Positions 9,108 to 18,554 of a stretch of DNA of 64,000 nucleotides are shown piece by piece. This stretch comes from Algibacter amylolyticus. Lineage in GTDB: Bacteria > Bacteroidota > Bacteroidia > Flavobacteriales > Flavobacteriaceae. The number at the start of each line of letters is the position of its first letter. Position 1 is the first letter of the stretch. The DNA lies in contig NZ_JACHGE010000002.1 in the NCBI RefSeq assembly GCF_014202225.1, positions 186,001 through 250,000 on the forward strand, read 5' to 3'. Both the position numbers and the translations under genes were made by a program. The notes below the pieces were generated by a model, which did not search any database, was not told where the DNA came from, and saw nothing but the letters and a program-made list of their open reading frames with translations.

Positions 9108-9145
9108 TAAAAAAACGCCTCGAAATAAATTTCGAAGCGTTTTTT
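9108..9145 (-). terminator. Terminator of the fad operon
   Basis: TCGAAAT (9119-9125) pairs with ATTTCGA (9128-9134). After one C-A mismatch, ACGC (9114-9117) pairs with GCGT (9136-9139), flanked by A and T runs. It lies 35 bases beyond the fadE stop codon on the minus strand and just upstream of the DUF6265 gene. The flanking runs would let it work in either direction. Confidence 0.75.
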
Positions 9146-9179
9146 AAAAATTGAGTTAGTCACTCTATAGTTACTATGG

Positions 9180-10988
9180 TTAGAAACAGTATTTGTTTTC
9201 TGCTTTAACTTTTTCTGCTATCTCGATACGTAAATCTACAATATCCGGGTAGTTTGCGTATTTAGTAAATCGCTTAAGACCCATTAACATCATACGTTGT
9301 TCGTCGCCTTCAGCAAAAGAAATAATACTTTCTTTTCCTTTTTCTTCAACGATATCTACGGCATGATATAAATATAATTTAGCCATTGCAATTTGAGCAG
9401 ATTGCTCTTTTTCGCTAGTACGTTTAACATTTTTCTCTGTTCTTAAAATTGCAGATTCTGCCATGTAGATTTCAATTAAAATATCGGCAGCCGCAATTAA
9501 TAACTGTTGGTGATCTTCTAGTTTTGGACCATATTTTTGAACCGCTCCACCAGCAACCATTAAGAAGGTCTTTTTAAGCTTCTTAATCATTTCTTTTTCT
9601 TCCGAAAATAATTCAGAATAATCTGGAGTATCAAAAGATGGTATGCCCATTAGTTCTTCTTGAACGGCTTGCGCAGGACCTAATAAATCAACATGTCCTT
9701 TCATAGCCTTTTTAACTAACATACCAACAGCTAACATTCTGTTAATCTCATTAGTTCCTTCATATATACGTGCAATACGAGCATCTCTCCAAGCAGATTC
9801 CATTGGAGTTTCTTCAGAGAATCCCATTCCACCAAAAATTTGAATACCTTCATCTGCAGCGTTTTGTACATCTTCAGATACCGCAACTTTTAAAATAGAA
9901 CACTCAATAGCATATTCCTCTACACCTTTAAGCTCTGCTTCTTGGTGTGAGTTTCCAGCAGCTTCGCGAAGAGCAATTCTATCTTCAATGTTTTTAGCAG
10001 CTCTATACGTTGCAGATTCACCTGCATAGGCACTAGCAGCCATTTCAGCTAACTTTACTTTAATGGCTCCAAAATCTGCAATGGGTGTTTTAAATTGTTT
10101 ACGTTCTTTAGCATAATTTACAGCTGTAGATAAAATTCGTCTTTGCGAATCTAAACAAGCCGCAGCTAATTTAATACGACCAACGTTAAGGGCATTCATT
10201 GCAATTTTAAAACCTTCACCACGACCTGCTAACATATTTTCGGCAGGTACAACCGTATCGTTAAAAAATACTTGACGTGTAGAAGACGCACGAATACCTA
10301 ATTTGTGTTCTTCTTCACCTAAAACAATACCGTTTGGGTTTGCACCATCGTATTCAACAATAAAACCTGTAATGTTTTTATCACCTTCAATACGAGCAAA
10401 AACAATCATCAAACTACAGAAACCTGCATTTGAGATCCACATTTTTTGTCCGTTAATTTTATAAGATTTTCCATCTGCAGAAAGTTCGGCAGTTGTTTTA
10501 CCAGAGTTTGCATCAGATCCAGCTCCAGGCTCTGTTAAACAGTAAGCTCCAAACCACTCACCAGAAGCTAATTTCGGCACGTATTTTTGTTTCTGTTCTT
10601 CTGTTCCGTATAAGGTAATTGGCATAGTACCAATTCCTGTATGCGCACCAAAAGCAGTACTAAAAGAACCTGTACCAGAAGAAATATAATCGCATGTTAA
10701 TACGGTAGAAACGAAGCCCATTCCCATACCACCATAAGCTTCAGGAACAGCAACACTTAAAAAGCCCATATCTCCAGCTTTACGCATAACGTCTTCTGTT
10801 AATGCATAATCTTTAGCTTCGAAACGTGCTTTATGAGGAATGATTTCACGATCATTAAATTCCATTACGGATTCCTTCATCATTGTTTGCTCTTCTGAAA
10901 AGTCTTCAGGCGTAAACACATCTTCACAATTTGTTTCTTTTACTAAGAATTGACCACCTCTTAAGATGTCTTTTTCATTTGCTTCCAT
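9180..10988 (-). CDS. fadE: Acyl-CoA dehydrogenase with C-terminal extension, FadE type
   Basis: A 602-residue FAD enzyme for the first oxidation step of fatty-acid beta-oxidation. It shows the flavin-binding LTEPGAGSD at 151-159, MWISNAG at 183-189, IFGGMGF at 384-390 and IARIYEGTNE at 405-414. About 150 residues follow the core domain, as in Bacillus subtilis FadE (about 594 residues) and unlike the short mitochondrial enzymes. It is the last gene of marR-fadN-fadA-fadE, 26 bases after fadA, followed by a terminator. Electrons would pass to an electron-transfer flavoprotein encoded elsewhere. Confidence 0.9.
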   Translation of the reverse strand: MEANEKDILRGGQFLVKETNCEDVFTPEDFSEEQTMMKESVMEFNDREIIPHKARFEAKDYALTEDVMRKAGDMGFLSVAVPEAYGGMGMGFVSTVLTCDYISSGTGSFSTAFGAHTGIGTMPITLYGTEEQKQKYVPKLASGEWFGAYCLTEPGAGSDANSGKTTAELSADGKSYKINGQKMWISNAGFCSLMIVFARIEGDKNITGFIVEYDGANPNGIVLGEEEHKLGIRASSTRQVFFNDTVVPAENMLAGRGEGFKIAMNALNVGRIKLAAACLDSQRRILSTAVNYAKERKQFKTPIADFGAIKVKLAEMAASAYAGESATYRAAKNIEDRIALREAAGNSHQEAELKGVEEYAIECSILKVAVSEDVQNAADEGIQIFGGMGFSEETPMESAWRDARIARIYEGTNEINRMLAVGMLVKKAMKGHVDLLGPAQAVQEELMGIPSFDTPDYSELFSEEKEMIKKLKKTFLMVAGGAVQKYGPKLEDHQQLLIAAADILIEIYMAESAILRTEKNVKRTSEKEQSAQIAMAKLYLYHAVDIVEEKGKESIISFAEGDEQRMMLMGLKRFTKYANYPDIVDLRIEIAEKVKAENKYCF

Positions 10989-11014
10989 TTTATATTTTTG
11001 TATTTAGTTCTTTA

Positions 11015-12208
11015 TTAGTTTAAAAATTCGAATATCCCGCAAGCCCCTTGACCTGTTCCAACACACATGGTAACTGCTCCATATTTACCTTTCATGTCTT
11101 GCTTACGCATTTCGTCAAAAAGTTGCACAGATAATTTAGCACCAGTACATCCTAGTGGATGCCCCAATGCAATAGCCCCACCATTTACGTTAATAATATC
11201 TGGGTTAAGGTTTAACTCTCTAATTACTGCTAACGATTGAGACGCAAAGGCTTCATTCAATTCAATAAGAGCTAAATCGTCTTGTTTTAATCCTGCTTGT
11301 TTTAATGCTTTAGGAATAGCCTTTACTGGTCCGATACCCATAATACGAGGCTCAACACCTGCAGCAGCATAGTTTACCATTCTTGCAATTGGCTGTAGGC
11401 CCAGTTCTTTAACCATGTCTTCACTCATAACCATTACAAAAGCAGCCCCATCACTCATTTGCGATGAGTTACCCGCTGTAACACTTCCTCCAGCAGCAAA
11501 TACAGCTCTTAGTTTTGCTAAGGCTTCTTTACTAGTTCCTGCACGAGGCCCTTCATCTTTAGTTACGGTATACGTTTTTGTTGCTTTCTTTCCGTTTGCA
11601 TCAATGTAAGTTTGCTCTACTTCAATAGGTACTATTTGATCTTGAAAACGATTTTCAGCTTGTGCTCTTAATGCTTTCATGTGTGAATTGAATGCAAATT
11701 CATCTTGGTCTTCACGAGATACATTAAATTGTTTTGCAACAGCTTCGGCAGTATTACCCATGCCCCAATAATAATCTTCATGACCTGCTTTTACAATCGC
11801 ATCATAATTCAATTCAGGTTTAAAACCCGTCATTGGAACACTACTCATGCTTTCTGCACCACCGGCTATAATACAATCGGCCATTCCAGCTTGAATTTTC
11901 GCTGTAGCCATACCAATTGTTTCAACTCCTGAAGAACAAAAGCGGTTTACGGTTACACCAGGAACATCTATGACTTCTAATCCCATTAAAGAGATTAAAC
12001 GTGCCATATTTAAACCTTGTGCGCCTTCTGGCATAGCGTTACCAACAATAACATCGTCGATACGCTTTGGGTCTAAACCTGGCAATTCTTTCATCATATA
12101 TTTGATGGTTTCTGCTGCCAATTCATCTGTTCTTTTAAAACGGAACACGCCTTTTGGTGCTTTACCAACTGCTGTTCTATATGCTTTTACTATATATGCG
12201 GTCTTCAT
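11015..12208 (-). CDS. fadA: Acetyl-CoA acyltransferase (3-ketoacyl-CoA thiolase)
   Basis: A 397-residue thiolase catalysing the cleavage step of beta-oxidation. The acyl-accepting Cys91 lies in NRFCSSG, and the C-terminal signatures GHPLGCTGA and [14 protein letters not shown] carry the catalytic His and Cys. I placed the start at 12208 ([16 protein letters not shown]), which matches the family N-terminus. The longer frame from 12271 would add 21 hydrophobic, unconserved residues. It sits between fadN and fadE; the 121-base gap before it holds AT-rich, repetitive TTTATTCTTTT-type sequence but no convincing terminator. Confidence 0.9.
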   Translation of the reverse strand: MKTAYIVKAYRTAVGKAPKGVFRFKRTDELAAETIKYMMKELPGLDPKRIDDVIVGNAMPEGAQGLNMARLISLMGLEVIDVPGVTVNRFCSSGVETIGMATAKIQAGMADCIIAGGAESMSSVPMTGFKPELNYDAIVKAGHEDYYWGMGNTAEAVAKQFNVSREDQDEFAFNSHMKALRAQAENRFQDQIVPIEVEQTYIDANGKKATKTYTVTKDEGPRAGTSKEALAKLRAVFAAGGSVTAGNSSQMSDGAAFVMVMSEDMVKELGLQPIARMVNYAAAGVEPRIMGIGPVKAIPKALKQAGLKQDDLALIELNEAFASQSLAVIRELNLNPDIINVNGGAIALGHPLGCTGAKLSVQLFDEMRKQDMKGKYGAVTMCVGTGQGACGIFEFLN

Positions 12209-12329
12209 AGTTCTAATGTTTAATTTTTGAAAGAGACTAAAGAAAATAGATAAGAGAAAAAAGACTTTCAAAATCGGTCTTTAAATGCTGTAGTCTTGGA
12301 TCTTTATTCTTTTCTCTTTATTCTTTTTT

Positions 12330-14738
12330 CTAGTTACGTAACGGTTTACCTTTGGTTAACATGTGCTGAATACGCTCTAAAGTTTTACGCTCTGTACATA
12401 AACTTAAGAAGGCTTCACGCTCTAAATCCAATAAATATTGCTCGCTAACTAAAGTTGGCTCAGATAAATCTCCACCAGCCATAACGTAAGCTAATTTATT
12501 AGCAATTTTCATGTCGTGTTCAGAAATGTAATTGGAGTCTTTCATAGAATCTGTTCCTACTAAAAACATACCTAAAGCTTGTTTACCAAGTACTTTTACA
12601 TCTTTACGTTTTACAGGTTGTGTATAACCAGTATTAGCCATTAACATAGCATGTTGCTTTGCAACAGCAATTTGTCTGTCTTTATTAACAACCACAACAT
12701 CTTTTCCTTTTTGTAATACGCCCAAATCAAAAGCCTCGTAAGCCGAAGTTGATACTTTAGCCATACCAATAGTTAAAAAGTACTCTTGAAGTGTGTTTAA
12801 TTGCACATCTCCTTTTTTAAACGTATCTGATGCTCTTAAGGCCATTTCTTTAGAACCTCCACCACCAGGGATCACACCAACACCAAACTCTACAAGTCCC
12901 ATGTAAGTTTCTGCTGCTGCAACTACTTTATCGGCGTGTAATGATAATTCACAACCACCACCTAAAGCCATACCGTGAGGTGCAGAAATAGTTGGGATTG
13001 AAGAATAACGCATACGCATCATACTATCTTGGAAATATTTAATAGCCATATTAAGCTCATCATACTCTTGCTCTGCAGCCATCATGAAAATCATTCCTAT
13101 GTTGGCACCAACAGAGAAGTTTGCAGCTTGATTACCAACTACTAAACCAGCAAAATCTTTTTCGGCTAAATCAATAGCCTTGTTTAATCCAGCAAGAACA
13201 TCGCCACCAATGGTATTCATTTTAGATTGGAACTCGCAGTTTAATATGCCATCTCCTAAATCTTCAATAACAACACCAGAATTTTTAAATACTTCGTTAG
13301 ATTTTCTAATATTATCTAAAATAATGAAACTGTCTTGTCCTGGAATTTTTTCTTGTGATTTCTTAGGAATATCGTAAGCATAACTCGCACCTTCTTTTAC
13401 GGTGTAAAAAGAAGAATTTCCAGAAGCTAACATTTCGTTTACCCAAGCAGCAGGTTCTAAACCTTCAGCTTTCATAATTTCAATTCCTTTTTCAACGCCT
13501 ATGGCATCCCAAATTTGGAAAGGACCATGTTCCCATCCAAACCCCGCTTTCATAGCATCATCAATTTTATATAAATCGTCTGTTATTTCAGGAATTCTAT
13601 TTGAAACATAAGCAAATAAGGCAGCGAAGCTTTTTCTGTAGAATTCACCCGCTTTATCTTTTCCTTTTACTAATACCTTAAATCGGTCAACAACTTTATC
13701 AATCGTTTTCGTAAGTTCTAAAGTTGCGAATTTTGCACGTTTAGCAGAACGATATTCTAGTGTGTTTAAGTCAAGTGATAAAATTTCTTTTTTCCCATCT
13801 GGAGATACTTGTTTTTTGTAAAAACCTTGACCTGTTTTACTTCCTAACCATTTGTTTTCCATCATTGTTTTGATGAAATCTGGTAGTTTAAACAGCTCTA
13901 ATCGTTCGTCGTTAGGGCAGTTTTCAGCAATACCATTTGCAACATGAACTAAGGTATCTAATCCAACAACATCTACCGTACGGAAAGTTGCCGATTTTGG
14001 ACGACCAATTACTGGTCCAGATAATTTATCTACTTCCTCGATGGTTAAATCTAAATCCTTAACAGCATGGAATAAACTCTGAATGCTGAAAATACCAATT
14101 CGGTTACCAATAAAAGCAGGTGTATCTTTAGCAACTACCGATGTTTTACCAAGAAATTGCTCGCCATAACCATTCAAAAAGTCTAATACAGAAGCATCTG
14201 TTTTTGGTCCAGGAATGATTTCAAATAATTTTAAGTAACGCGCCGGGTTAAAGAAGTGTGTTCCGCAGAAATGTTTCTGGAAATCTTCACTACGACCTTC
14301 GCTCATAAACTTTATAGGAATACCAGAGGTGTTAGACGTAATTAACGTTCCTGGTTTACGATATTTTTCTAAGTTTTCGAACACCATTTTCTTGATGTCT
14401 AGTCTTTCGACTACAACTTCCATAATCCAATCTACATCGGCTACTTTAGCAATATCGTCTTCTAAATTACCGGTGGTAATTCTACTAGCGAAATCTTGAT
14501 GATAAATTGGAGATGGTTTGGATTTTAAGGATGCTGTAAGCGCATCATTAACCAATCTATTTCTAACTACCTTATCTTCTAAAGTTAAGCCTTTAGCTTT
14601 TTCTTTGTCGTTAAGTTCTCTTGGAACAATATCTAATAAAAGTACTTCTACACCAATATTAGCGAAATGACATGCAATGCCACTTCCCATAATTCCTGAG
14701 CCAATAATGGCTATTTTTTTAATTCGTCGTTTGCTCAT
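12330..14738 (-). CDS. fadN: 3-hydroxyacyl-CoA dehydrogenase / enoyl-CoA hydratase, FadN type
   Basis: An 802-residue bifunctional beta-oxidation enzyme. The NAD-binding loop GSGIMG is at residues 13-18, followed by the 3-hydroxyacyl-CoA dehydrogenase domains. The crotonase-type hydratase domain is C-terminal, with GMALGGGCELSLHAD and FGVGVIPGGGGSKE. This dehydrogenase-then-hydratase order is that of Bacillus FadN and opposite to E. coli FadB. The start at 14738 (MSKRRIKKIAIIG) fits the family and begins 7 bases after the marR stop. A longer frame from 14801 would overlap marR. It is in an operon with marR, fadA and fadE. Confidence 0.9.
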   Translation of the reverse strand: MSKRRIKKIAIIGSGIMGSGIACHFANIGVEVLLLDIVPRELNDKEKAKGLTLEDKVVRNRLVNDALTASLKSKPSPIYHQDFASRITTGNLEDDIAKVADVDWIMEVVVERLDIKKMVFENLEKYRKPGTLITSNTSGIPIKFMSEGRSEDFQKHFCGTHFFNPARYLKLFEIIPGPKTDASVLDFLNGYGEQFLGKTSVVAKDTPAFIGNRIGIFSIQSLFHAVKDLDLTIEEVDKLSGPVIGRPKSATFRTVDVVGLDTLVHVANGIAENCPNDERLELFKLPDFIKTMMENKWLGSKTGQGFYKKQVSPDGKKEILSLDLNTLEYRSAKRAKFATLELTKTIDKVVDRFKVLVKGKDKAGEFYRKSFAALFAYVSNRIPEITDDLYKIDDAMKAGFGWEHGPFQIWDAIGVEKGIEIMKAEGLEPAAWVNEMLASGNSSFYTVKEGASYAYDIPKKSQEKIPGQDSFIILDNIRKSNEVFKNSGVVIEDLGDGILNCEFQSKMNTIGGDVLAGLNKAIDLAEKDFAGLVVGNQAANFSVGANIGMIFMMAAEQEYDELNMAIKYFQDSMMRMRYSSIPTISAPHGMALGGGCELSLHADKVVAAAETYMGLVEFGVGVIPGGGGSKEMALRASDTFKKGDVQLNTLQEYFLTIGMAKVSTSAYEAFDLGVLQKGKDVVVVNKDRQIAVAKQHAMLMANTGYTQPVKRKDVKVLGKQALGMFLVGTDSMKDSNYISEHDMKIANKLAYVMAGGDLSEPTLVSEQYLLDLEREAFLSLCTERKTLERIQHMLTKGKPLRN

Positions 14739-14745
14739 TGTTTTT

Positions 14746-15192
14746 TTAACTATCAGATTGATTGTATATTTTTTTGTTACAAACCATGTCGTTAATAACA
14801 TCGGCTACTTCATAAAAATGTTTTAGCTTTTCTGGCGAAACATTGTTTTTTATAGCTTCGTTAAATATTAACACTTTTTCTTTTGAAGATTCTCTTTTTT
14901 CTACACCAAAATCGGTAAGAGAAATAATAACACCGCGACCATCTTTAGGATTGGGTTTTCTTGTTATTAACCCCTTTTTTTCCATGGTTTTTAAAGTTCT
15001 AGATAAACTAGTTGCTTCCATTCCCATTTTAGGACCTAATGCAGTTGAAGGTGTTCCTTTTTCAGGATCTATACTTAATAAAGTAAAGCCTGTTGCCATA
15101 GTGCTTTCAAACTTTAAAGCTTCTTCATTGTACATTTTCTGAACCGATAACCAAGTGGTTCTTAGGATGTAATCTATGGTTTTGTCTTTCAT
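14746..15192 (-). CDS. MarR family transcriptional regulator of the fad operon
   Basis: A winged-helix repressor of about 148 residues. The DNA-binding part has LGPKMGMEATSLSRTLKTMEKKGLI followed by the wing DGRGVIISLTDFG. The start at 15192 (MKDKTIDYILR) is preferred: a TATATTTG promoter element lies at 15211-15218 on this strand, so the in-frame ATG at 15213 would fall inside the promoter. A 28-base perfect palindrome sits directly upstream of that element. The gene is followed immediately by fadN, so the protein probably represses its own operon and responds to an acyl-CoA or fatty acid. The ligand is inferred from context only. Confidence 0.85.
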   Translation of the reverse strand: MKDKTIDYILRTTWLSVQKMYNEEALKFESTMATGFTLLSIDPEKGTPSTALGPKMGMEATSLSRTLKTMEKKGLITRKPNPKDGRGVIISLTDFGVEKRESSKEKVLIFNEAIKNNVSPEKLKHFYEVADVINDMVCNKKIYNQSDS

Positions 15193-15210
15193 ATATTTAA
15201 ATGATATGTT

Positions 15211-15218
15211 CAAATATA
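15211..15218 (-). promoter_or_regulatory. Promoter -7 element of marR-fadNAE
   Basis: On the minus strand this reads TATATTTG, a perfect TAnnTTTG element. Transcription would start near 15205, leaving a leader of only about 12 bases before the ATG at 15192. No clear TTG is present in the -33 region, which is occupied by the palindrome. Confidence 0.6.
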
Positions 15219-15221
15219 TAA

Positions 15222-15249
15222 AATTTTATTATGCATGCATAATAAAATT
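15222..15249. promoter_or_regulatory. 28-base perfect palindrome, probable MarR operator
   Basis: The sequence equals its own reverse complement over 28 bases, centred between 15235 and 15236, with core TTATGCATGCATAA. It begins four bases upstream of the marR -7 element and covers the spacer and -33 region, the position expected for an autorepressor. I saw no second copy upstream of fadD. Confidence 0.7.
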
Positions 15250-15306
15250 GATAAAAAATAGTAATTTAATTAAATACGATTGAAGAAAAATTATTTTTAA
15301 ATTATA

Positions 15307-17082
15307 CTAAGGTCTGTAAATCTTTTCAACTAATGAGGTATACATGCTTTTGATGACATCTCGTTTCATTTTCATGGTAGGTGTAAGGTGACCATCATCA
15401 ATAGACCAAACATCTGGTGTTAACTCAAAGCGTTTAATTTGCTCCCATTTACCAAATTTTTGGTTACAGTTATTAACTTCTTCTTGAATTCTATCTTGCA
15501 CAATTTTAGAATTAGCAATGGAGCTATTCGTTTTTTCGATAGTAAGATGTTTATGATCGATCCAGTCTTTTATAAAATCGAAATTTGGTTGAATTAATGC
15601 AGCAGGCATTTTTTCCCCTTCACCAATTACCATAATTTGTTCTATAAAACGCGATTGTTTTAAGTCGTTTTCTAATAAGGTTGGTATAATGTATTTACCA
15701 CCAGATGTTTTGAACATTTCTTTTTTACGCCCCGTTATTTTAACAAAACCATCGGTATCAACTTCTCCTTTATCGCCTGTATGGAAATAATCTCCCGTCA
15801 TTACACTTGCAGTTTTTTCTGGGTCTTTGTAGTAACCCATCATAACATTTGGTCCTTTAATTAAAATTTCTCCATCTTCAGCAATTTTTACTTCTACACC
15901 ATCAATAGGCATTCCCACGCAGCCTACTTTAAACATTTTATCTTCGTAGCGCCCTACTGATACTACAGGAGAGGTTTCCGTAAGTCCGTAGCCTTCCATG
16001 ACTTGCATACCGGCAGCCGAAAAAATTCTGGTTAATCGAGGTTGCAATGCTGCACTACCAGAGACCATAGTGTGCAGTTCTCCTCCAAGAGCTTCTCTCC
16101 ATTTGCTAAAAATTAATTTATTAGCAATTTTTAATTTAAATTCGTACCAAGCACCGTTTTTGCCATAAGGCTCCCAAATTTCACCTAAACCTACAGCCCA
16201 ATAAAATAATGCTTTTTTAATACCGGTTAATTCTTCGGCTTTAGCCATAATTTTGTCGTACACTTTTTCAAGTAGTCTTGGTACAACGCTCATCATATTA
16301 GGTTTAATCTCTTTAGCATTATCTCCAATTTTATCTATGGCTTCGGCATAATAAATAGAAGTGCCTGTATATTGATATACGTAAATAAGGACGCGCTCAA
16401 AAACATGACAAATAGGTAAAAAGCTTAAGATTTTATTTTTTTTACCATCTCTAAAGGGAACTCTAGGGCTACTAGCTAATGCATTGCTAGTTATGTTCCA
16501 ATGCGAAAGCATTACGCCTTTTGGTTTTCCTGTAGTACCCGATGTGTATATAATGGTTGCTAAATCTGTCGATTTTACTTCGTCTTTTCTAGCTTCAACT
16601 TCATTTTGGTTTGATGTGTCTTTTCCTAATTCTAATAATTCAGAATAATGCTTACAGCCTTCAATTTGATCAAAAGAATAGACTTCTTTTAATTGTGTAT
16701 TTGCTTTAACCTTGTTCACTTTTTCAAGTACTTCAGCATCAGATACAAAGCAGTATATAGATTCGCTATGATTTAAGACATATTCATAATCTTCGGCACA
16801 AATAGTTGGGTAAATAGGAATGTTTTGAGCACCAATTTGTAAAGAAGCAATATCAATAATATTCCATTCAGTTCTATTGGTTGTAGAAATTATAGCAATT
16901 TTATCATCCTTTTTAATACCAAGTTTTAATAAAGCTCTACTCATAGCATTTGCTTTATCTACATATTCTTGGGTTGACGTTTTAACCCATTCGCCATTAT
17001 ACTTCGTTACTAAAGCGGCATCGTTAGGATTGTTTTCCAACTGGTAATATGGGAAATCAAAAAGTCTAGTTATTTCTGTCAT
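15307..17082 (-). CDS. fadD: Long-chain fatty acid-CoA ligase (AMP-forming)
   Basis: A 591-residue ANL-superfamily adenylating enzyme that activates fatty acids for beta-oxidation. The phosphate loop YTSGTTGKPKG is at 179-189, followed by YGLTETSPVV, the YFHTGDKGEVDTDGF motif with the ribose-binding Asp, and ITGRKKEMFKTSGGKYI at the domain hinge. It lies just upstream of the marR operon on the same strand, separated by the palindromic promoter region, so it is probably a separate but functionally linked unit. The 278-base gap on its 5' side (17083-17360) is AT-rich and I see no gene there. Confidence 0.9.
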   Translation of the reverse strand: MTEITRLFDFPYYQLENNPNDAALVTKYNGEWVKTSTQEYVDKANAMSRALLKLGIKKDDKIAIISTTNRTEWNIIDIASLQIGAQNIPIYPTICAEDYEYVLNHSESIYCFVSDAEVLEKVNKVKANTQLKEVYSFDQIEGCKHYSELLELGKDTSNQNEVEARKDEVKSTDLATIIYTSGTTGKPKGVMLSHWNITSNALASSPRVPFRDGKKNKILSFLPICHVFERVLIYVYQYTGTSIYYAEAIDKIGDNAKEIKPNMMSVVPRLLEKVYDKIMAKAEELTGIKKALFYWAVGLGEIWEPYGKNGAWYEFKLKIANKLIFSKWREALGGELHTMVSGSAALQPRLTRIFSAAGMQVMEGYGLTETSPVVSVGRYEDKMFKVGCVGMPIDGVEVKIAEDGEILIKGPNVMMGYYKDPEKTASVMTGDYFHTGDKGEVDTDGFVKITGRKKEMFKTSGGKYIIPTLLENDLKQSRFIEQIMVIGEGEKMPAALIQPNFDFIKDWIDHKHLTIEKTNSSIANSKIVQDRIQEEVNNCNQKFGKWEQIKRFELTPDVWSIDDGHLTPTMKMKRDVIKSMYTSLVEKIYRP

Positions 17083-17360
17083 TTGTACTTGTTAATTTAG
17101 GAGGATTGCAAAGTATGAAATAAAATGAGAATTTCAAATAATATAAAAAAAAGAGGGTCTTTTTGAATATTACGTTTAAATTTCAACTGATTTTTAAAAA
17201 ATTAATATTTTTAAAGTTAACATTAGTTTTGGGAACTTATATTAATACAGCGATATAATGTTTTATTTCATGTGGTGTTTTGTTTTTAAATGCTTTTTAT
17301 TTTACTTTAAATACATAAGTAAATATGTTTTATTTGGGGATTAGTTTAAGTTCAGTTTTT

Positions 17361-18521
17361 TTAATTTTTAGAAGAAGCTGATATTAAAGATTCGATATGA
17401 TTTGAGTCGTATTTTTTAATGAAACCTAACGCTTTTGCTTTATTCAAATAGTCGTAAGCCAGAGTTAAGTTTTTTAAATCGTAATAAATTATTCCAAGAT
17501 TTCTGTAAGCATAAGAATTTGATTTATTCAAACGTATTACTTCATTTAATATTTTAATGGCAGCTTCATTATCTCCTAATTTATGAAAAATTAAACCACG
17601 TTGTGTTCTTAAATCATTTTCCAATTCTGGATGACTATACTTTAATAAACTCTCTTCATTTGTTAGTGCAATGTCGTTATGATACTTTGCCTTTTTAAAA
17701 TCTTTATGCTCTATGTAATATTCTGATAAACTTCTGTTTGCGAATGAATGTGTAGGTTTTAATGTAATTACTTTGTGCAAATATAATTTAGCGCGATTGT
17801 ATGATTTTGTCGATAGTAAATGCGCACTTAAGTTGTACATTATTCGAGTGTTATCCGGGTCTTCCTTTAATGCTTTTTCTAGAAATAGCAGAGCTTTTTC
17901 GTCCATTTCAAGATAAGAATATATATTGCCTTTTCGCTCGTATATGCTAGCTAGGATGCTTTTTGGTGTTTTAATCTTTTTACGGAGCGCGTAATTATTT
18001 ACTAAAGTTTCAATTTTGTTAAGATCGCTTAGTGCAAGCGTGTAATTGCCCAATTTTTTTCTAATACTCTCTAGTTTAAGGCGATACTTTAGGTTGTTTT
18101 GCGAGGTTTTAAATTGTGATAACACCTCTTTAAGGCTCTCGTGTAACTCTTTTGTTTGTATTTCGGTTTTAGCACTAAATTCTATTCTGGGGTCTTCACG
18201 GTTTATAAATAATCCCTTATTGAAAGTCCAAATGGTGAGTATCTCTCCATTTTTGTTGTGTTTATAAGATTTACCATGATATTTTCCTTTTAAAAAGTAA
18301 AAGGATTCATTTAACTCCCCGGTTTTATAATAGCTTTTTAAGCTATCAATTTTGCCTTTGGAATTATACCATTCAATTTGAGATGCAGTGCCGTCTCGAT
18401 AAGCATGTGTGATTTCTTTTTCTGAACTATGCGTAATTGGTTTATTATTAGCAATTACGTTTTCTATTTGATAAAATCCAGAGGCAAAAATGTATAAAAA
18501 GAATATAAAAAAATATTTCAC
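17361..18521 (-). CDS. Secreted protein with MORN/YwqK-like repeats and TPRs
   Basis: A 386-residue exported protein beginning MKYFFIFFLYIFASGFYQ. Residues around 40-105 contain YwqK/MORN-type repeats (SKGKIDSLKSYYKTGELNES, KNGEILTIWTFNKGLF). From about residue 130 the sequence is helical, with at least five tetratricopeptide-like repeats, such as ALLFLEKALKEDPDNTRIMYNLSAH and AIKILNEVIRLNKSNSYAYRNLG. The function is unknown, but the architecture suggests a protein-protein scaffold. It starts 33 bases after the purL stop. Its start codon lies inside one arm of a 12-base inverted repeat that is followed by a T-run, so its expression may be controlled by attenuation. Confidence 0.75.
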   Translation of the reverse strand: MKYFFIFFLYIFASGFYQIENVIANNKPITHSSEKEITHAYRDGTASQIEWYNSKGKIDSLKSYYKTGELNESFYFLKGKYHGKSYKHNKNGEILTIWTFNKGLFINREDPRIEFSAKTEIQTKELHESLKEVLSQFKTSQNNLKYRLKLESIRKKLGNYTLALSDLNKIETLVNNYALRKKIKTPKSILASIYERKGNIYSYLEMDEKALLFLEKALKEDPDNTRIMYNLSAHLLSTKSYNRAKLYLHKVITLKPTHSFANRSLSEYYIEHKDFKKAKYHNDIALTNEESLLKYSHPELENDLRTQRGLIFHKLGDNEAAIKILNEVIRLNKSNSYAYRNLGIIYYDLKNLTLAYDYLNKAKALGFIKKYDSNHIESLISASSKN

Positions 18522-18552
18522 TAAACAATTTAAGATTTGATTAGTGAAATAT
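18513..18552 (-). promoter_or_regulatory. Hairpin spanning the start codon of the TPR gene; possible terminator/attenuator
   Basis: ATATTTCACTAA at 18513-18524 is the exact reverse complement of TTAGTGAAATAT at 18541-18552, with a 16-base loop. On the minus strand it follows the purL stop by two bases and is followed by six T residues, so it has terminator form. The downstream arm contains the ATG of the TPR gene at 18519-18521. Confidence 0.6.
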
Positions 18553-18554
18553 AC

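Noticed and set aside
12209-12329. Repeated TTTATTCTTTT-type sequence between fadA and fadN
   Set aside because: It is simple AT-rich sequence with a weak AAGAC/GTCTT dyad; it does not form a convincing terminator or repeat element.
15193-15213. Upstream ATG adding seven residues to the MarR protein
   Set aside because: It would fall within the TATATTTG promoter element, upstream of the likely transcription start.
17083-17360. Search for a second MarR operator or a promoter for fadD
   Set aside because: No TGCATGCA core is present, and the best -7 candidate (TACTTTG on the minus strand) is one base short of the pattern.
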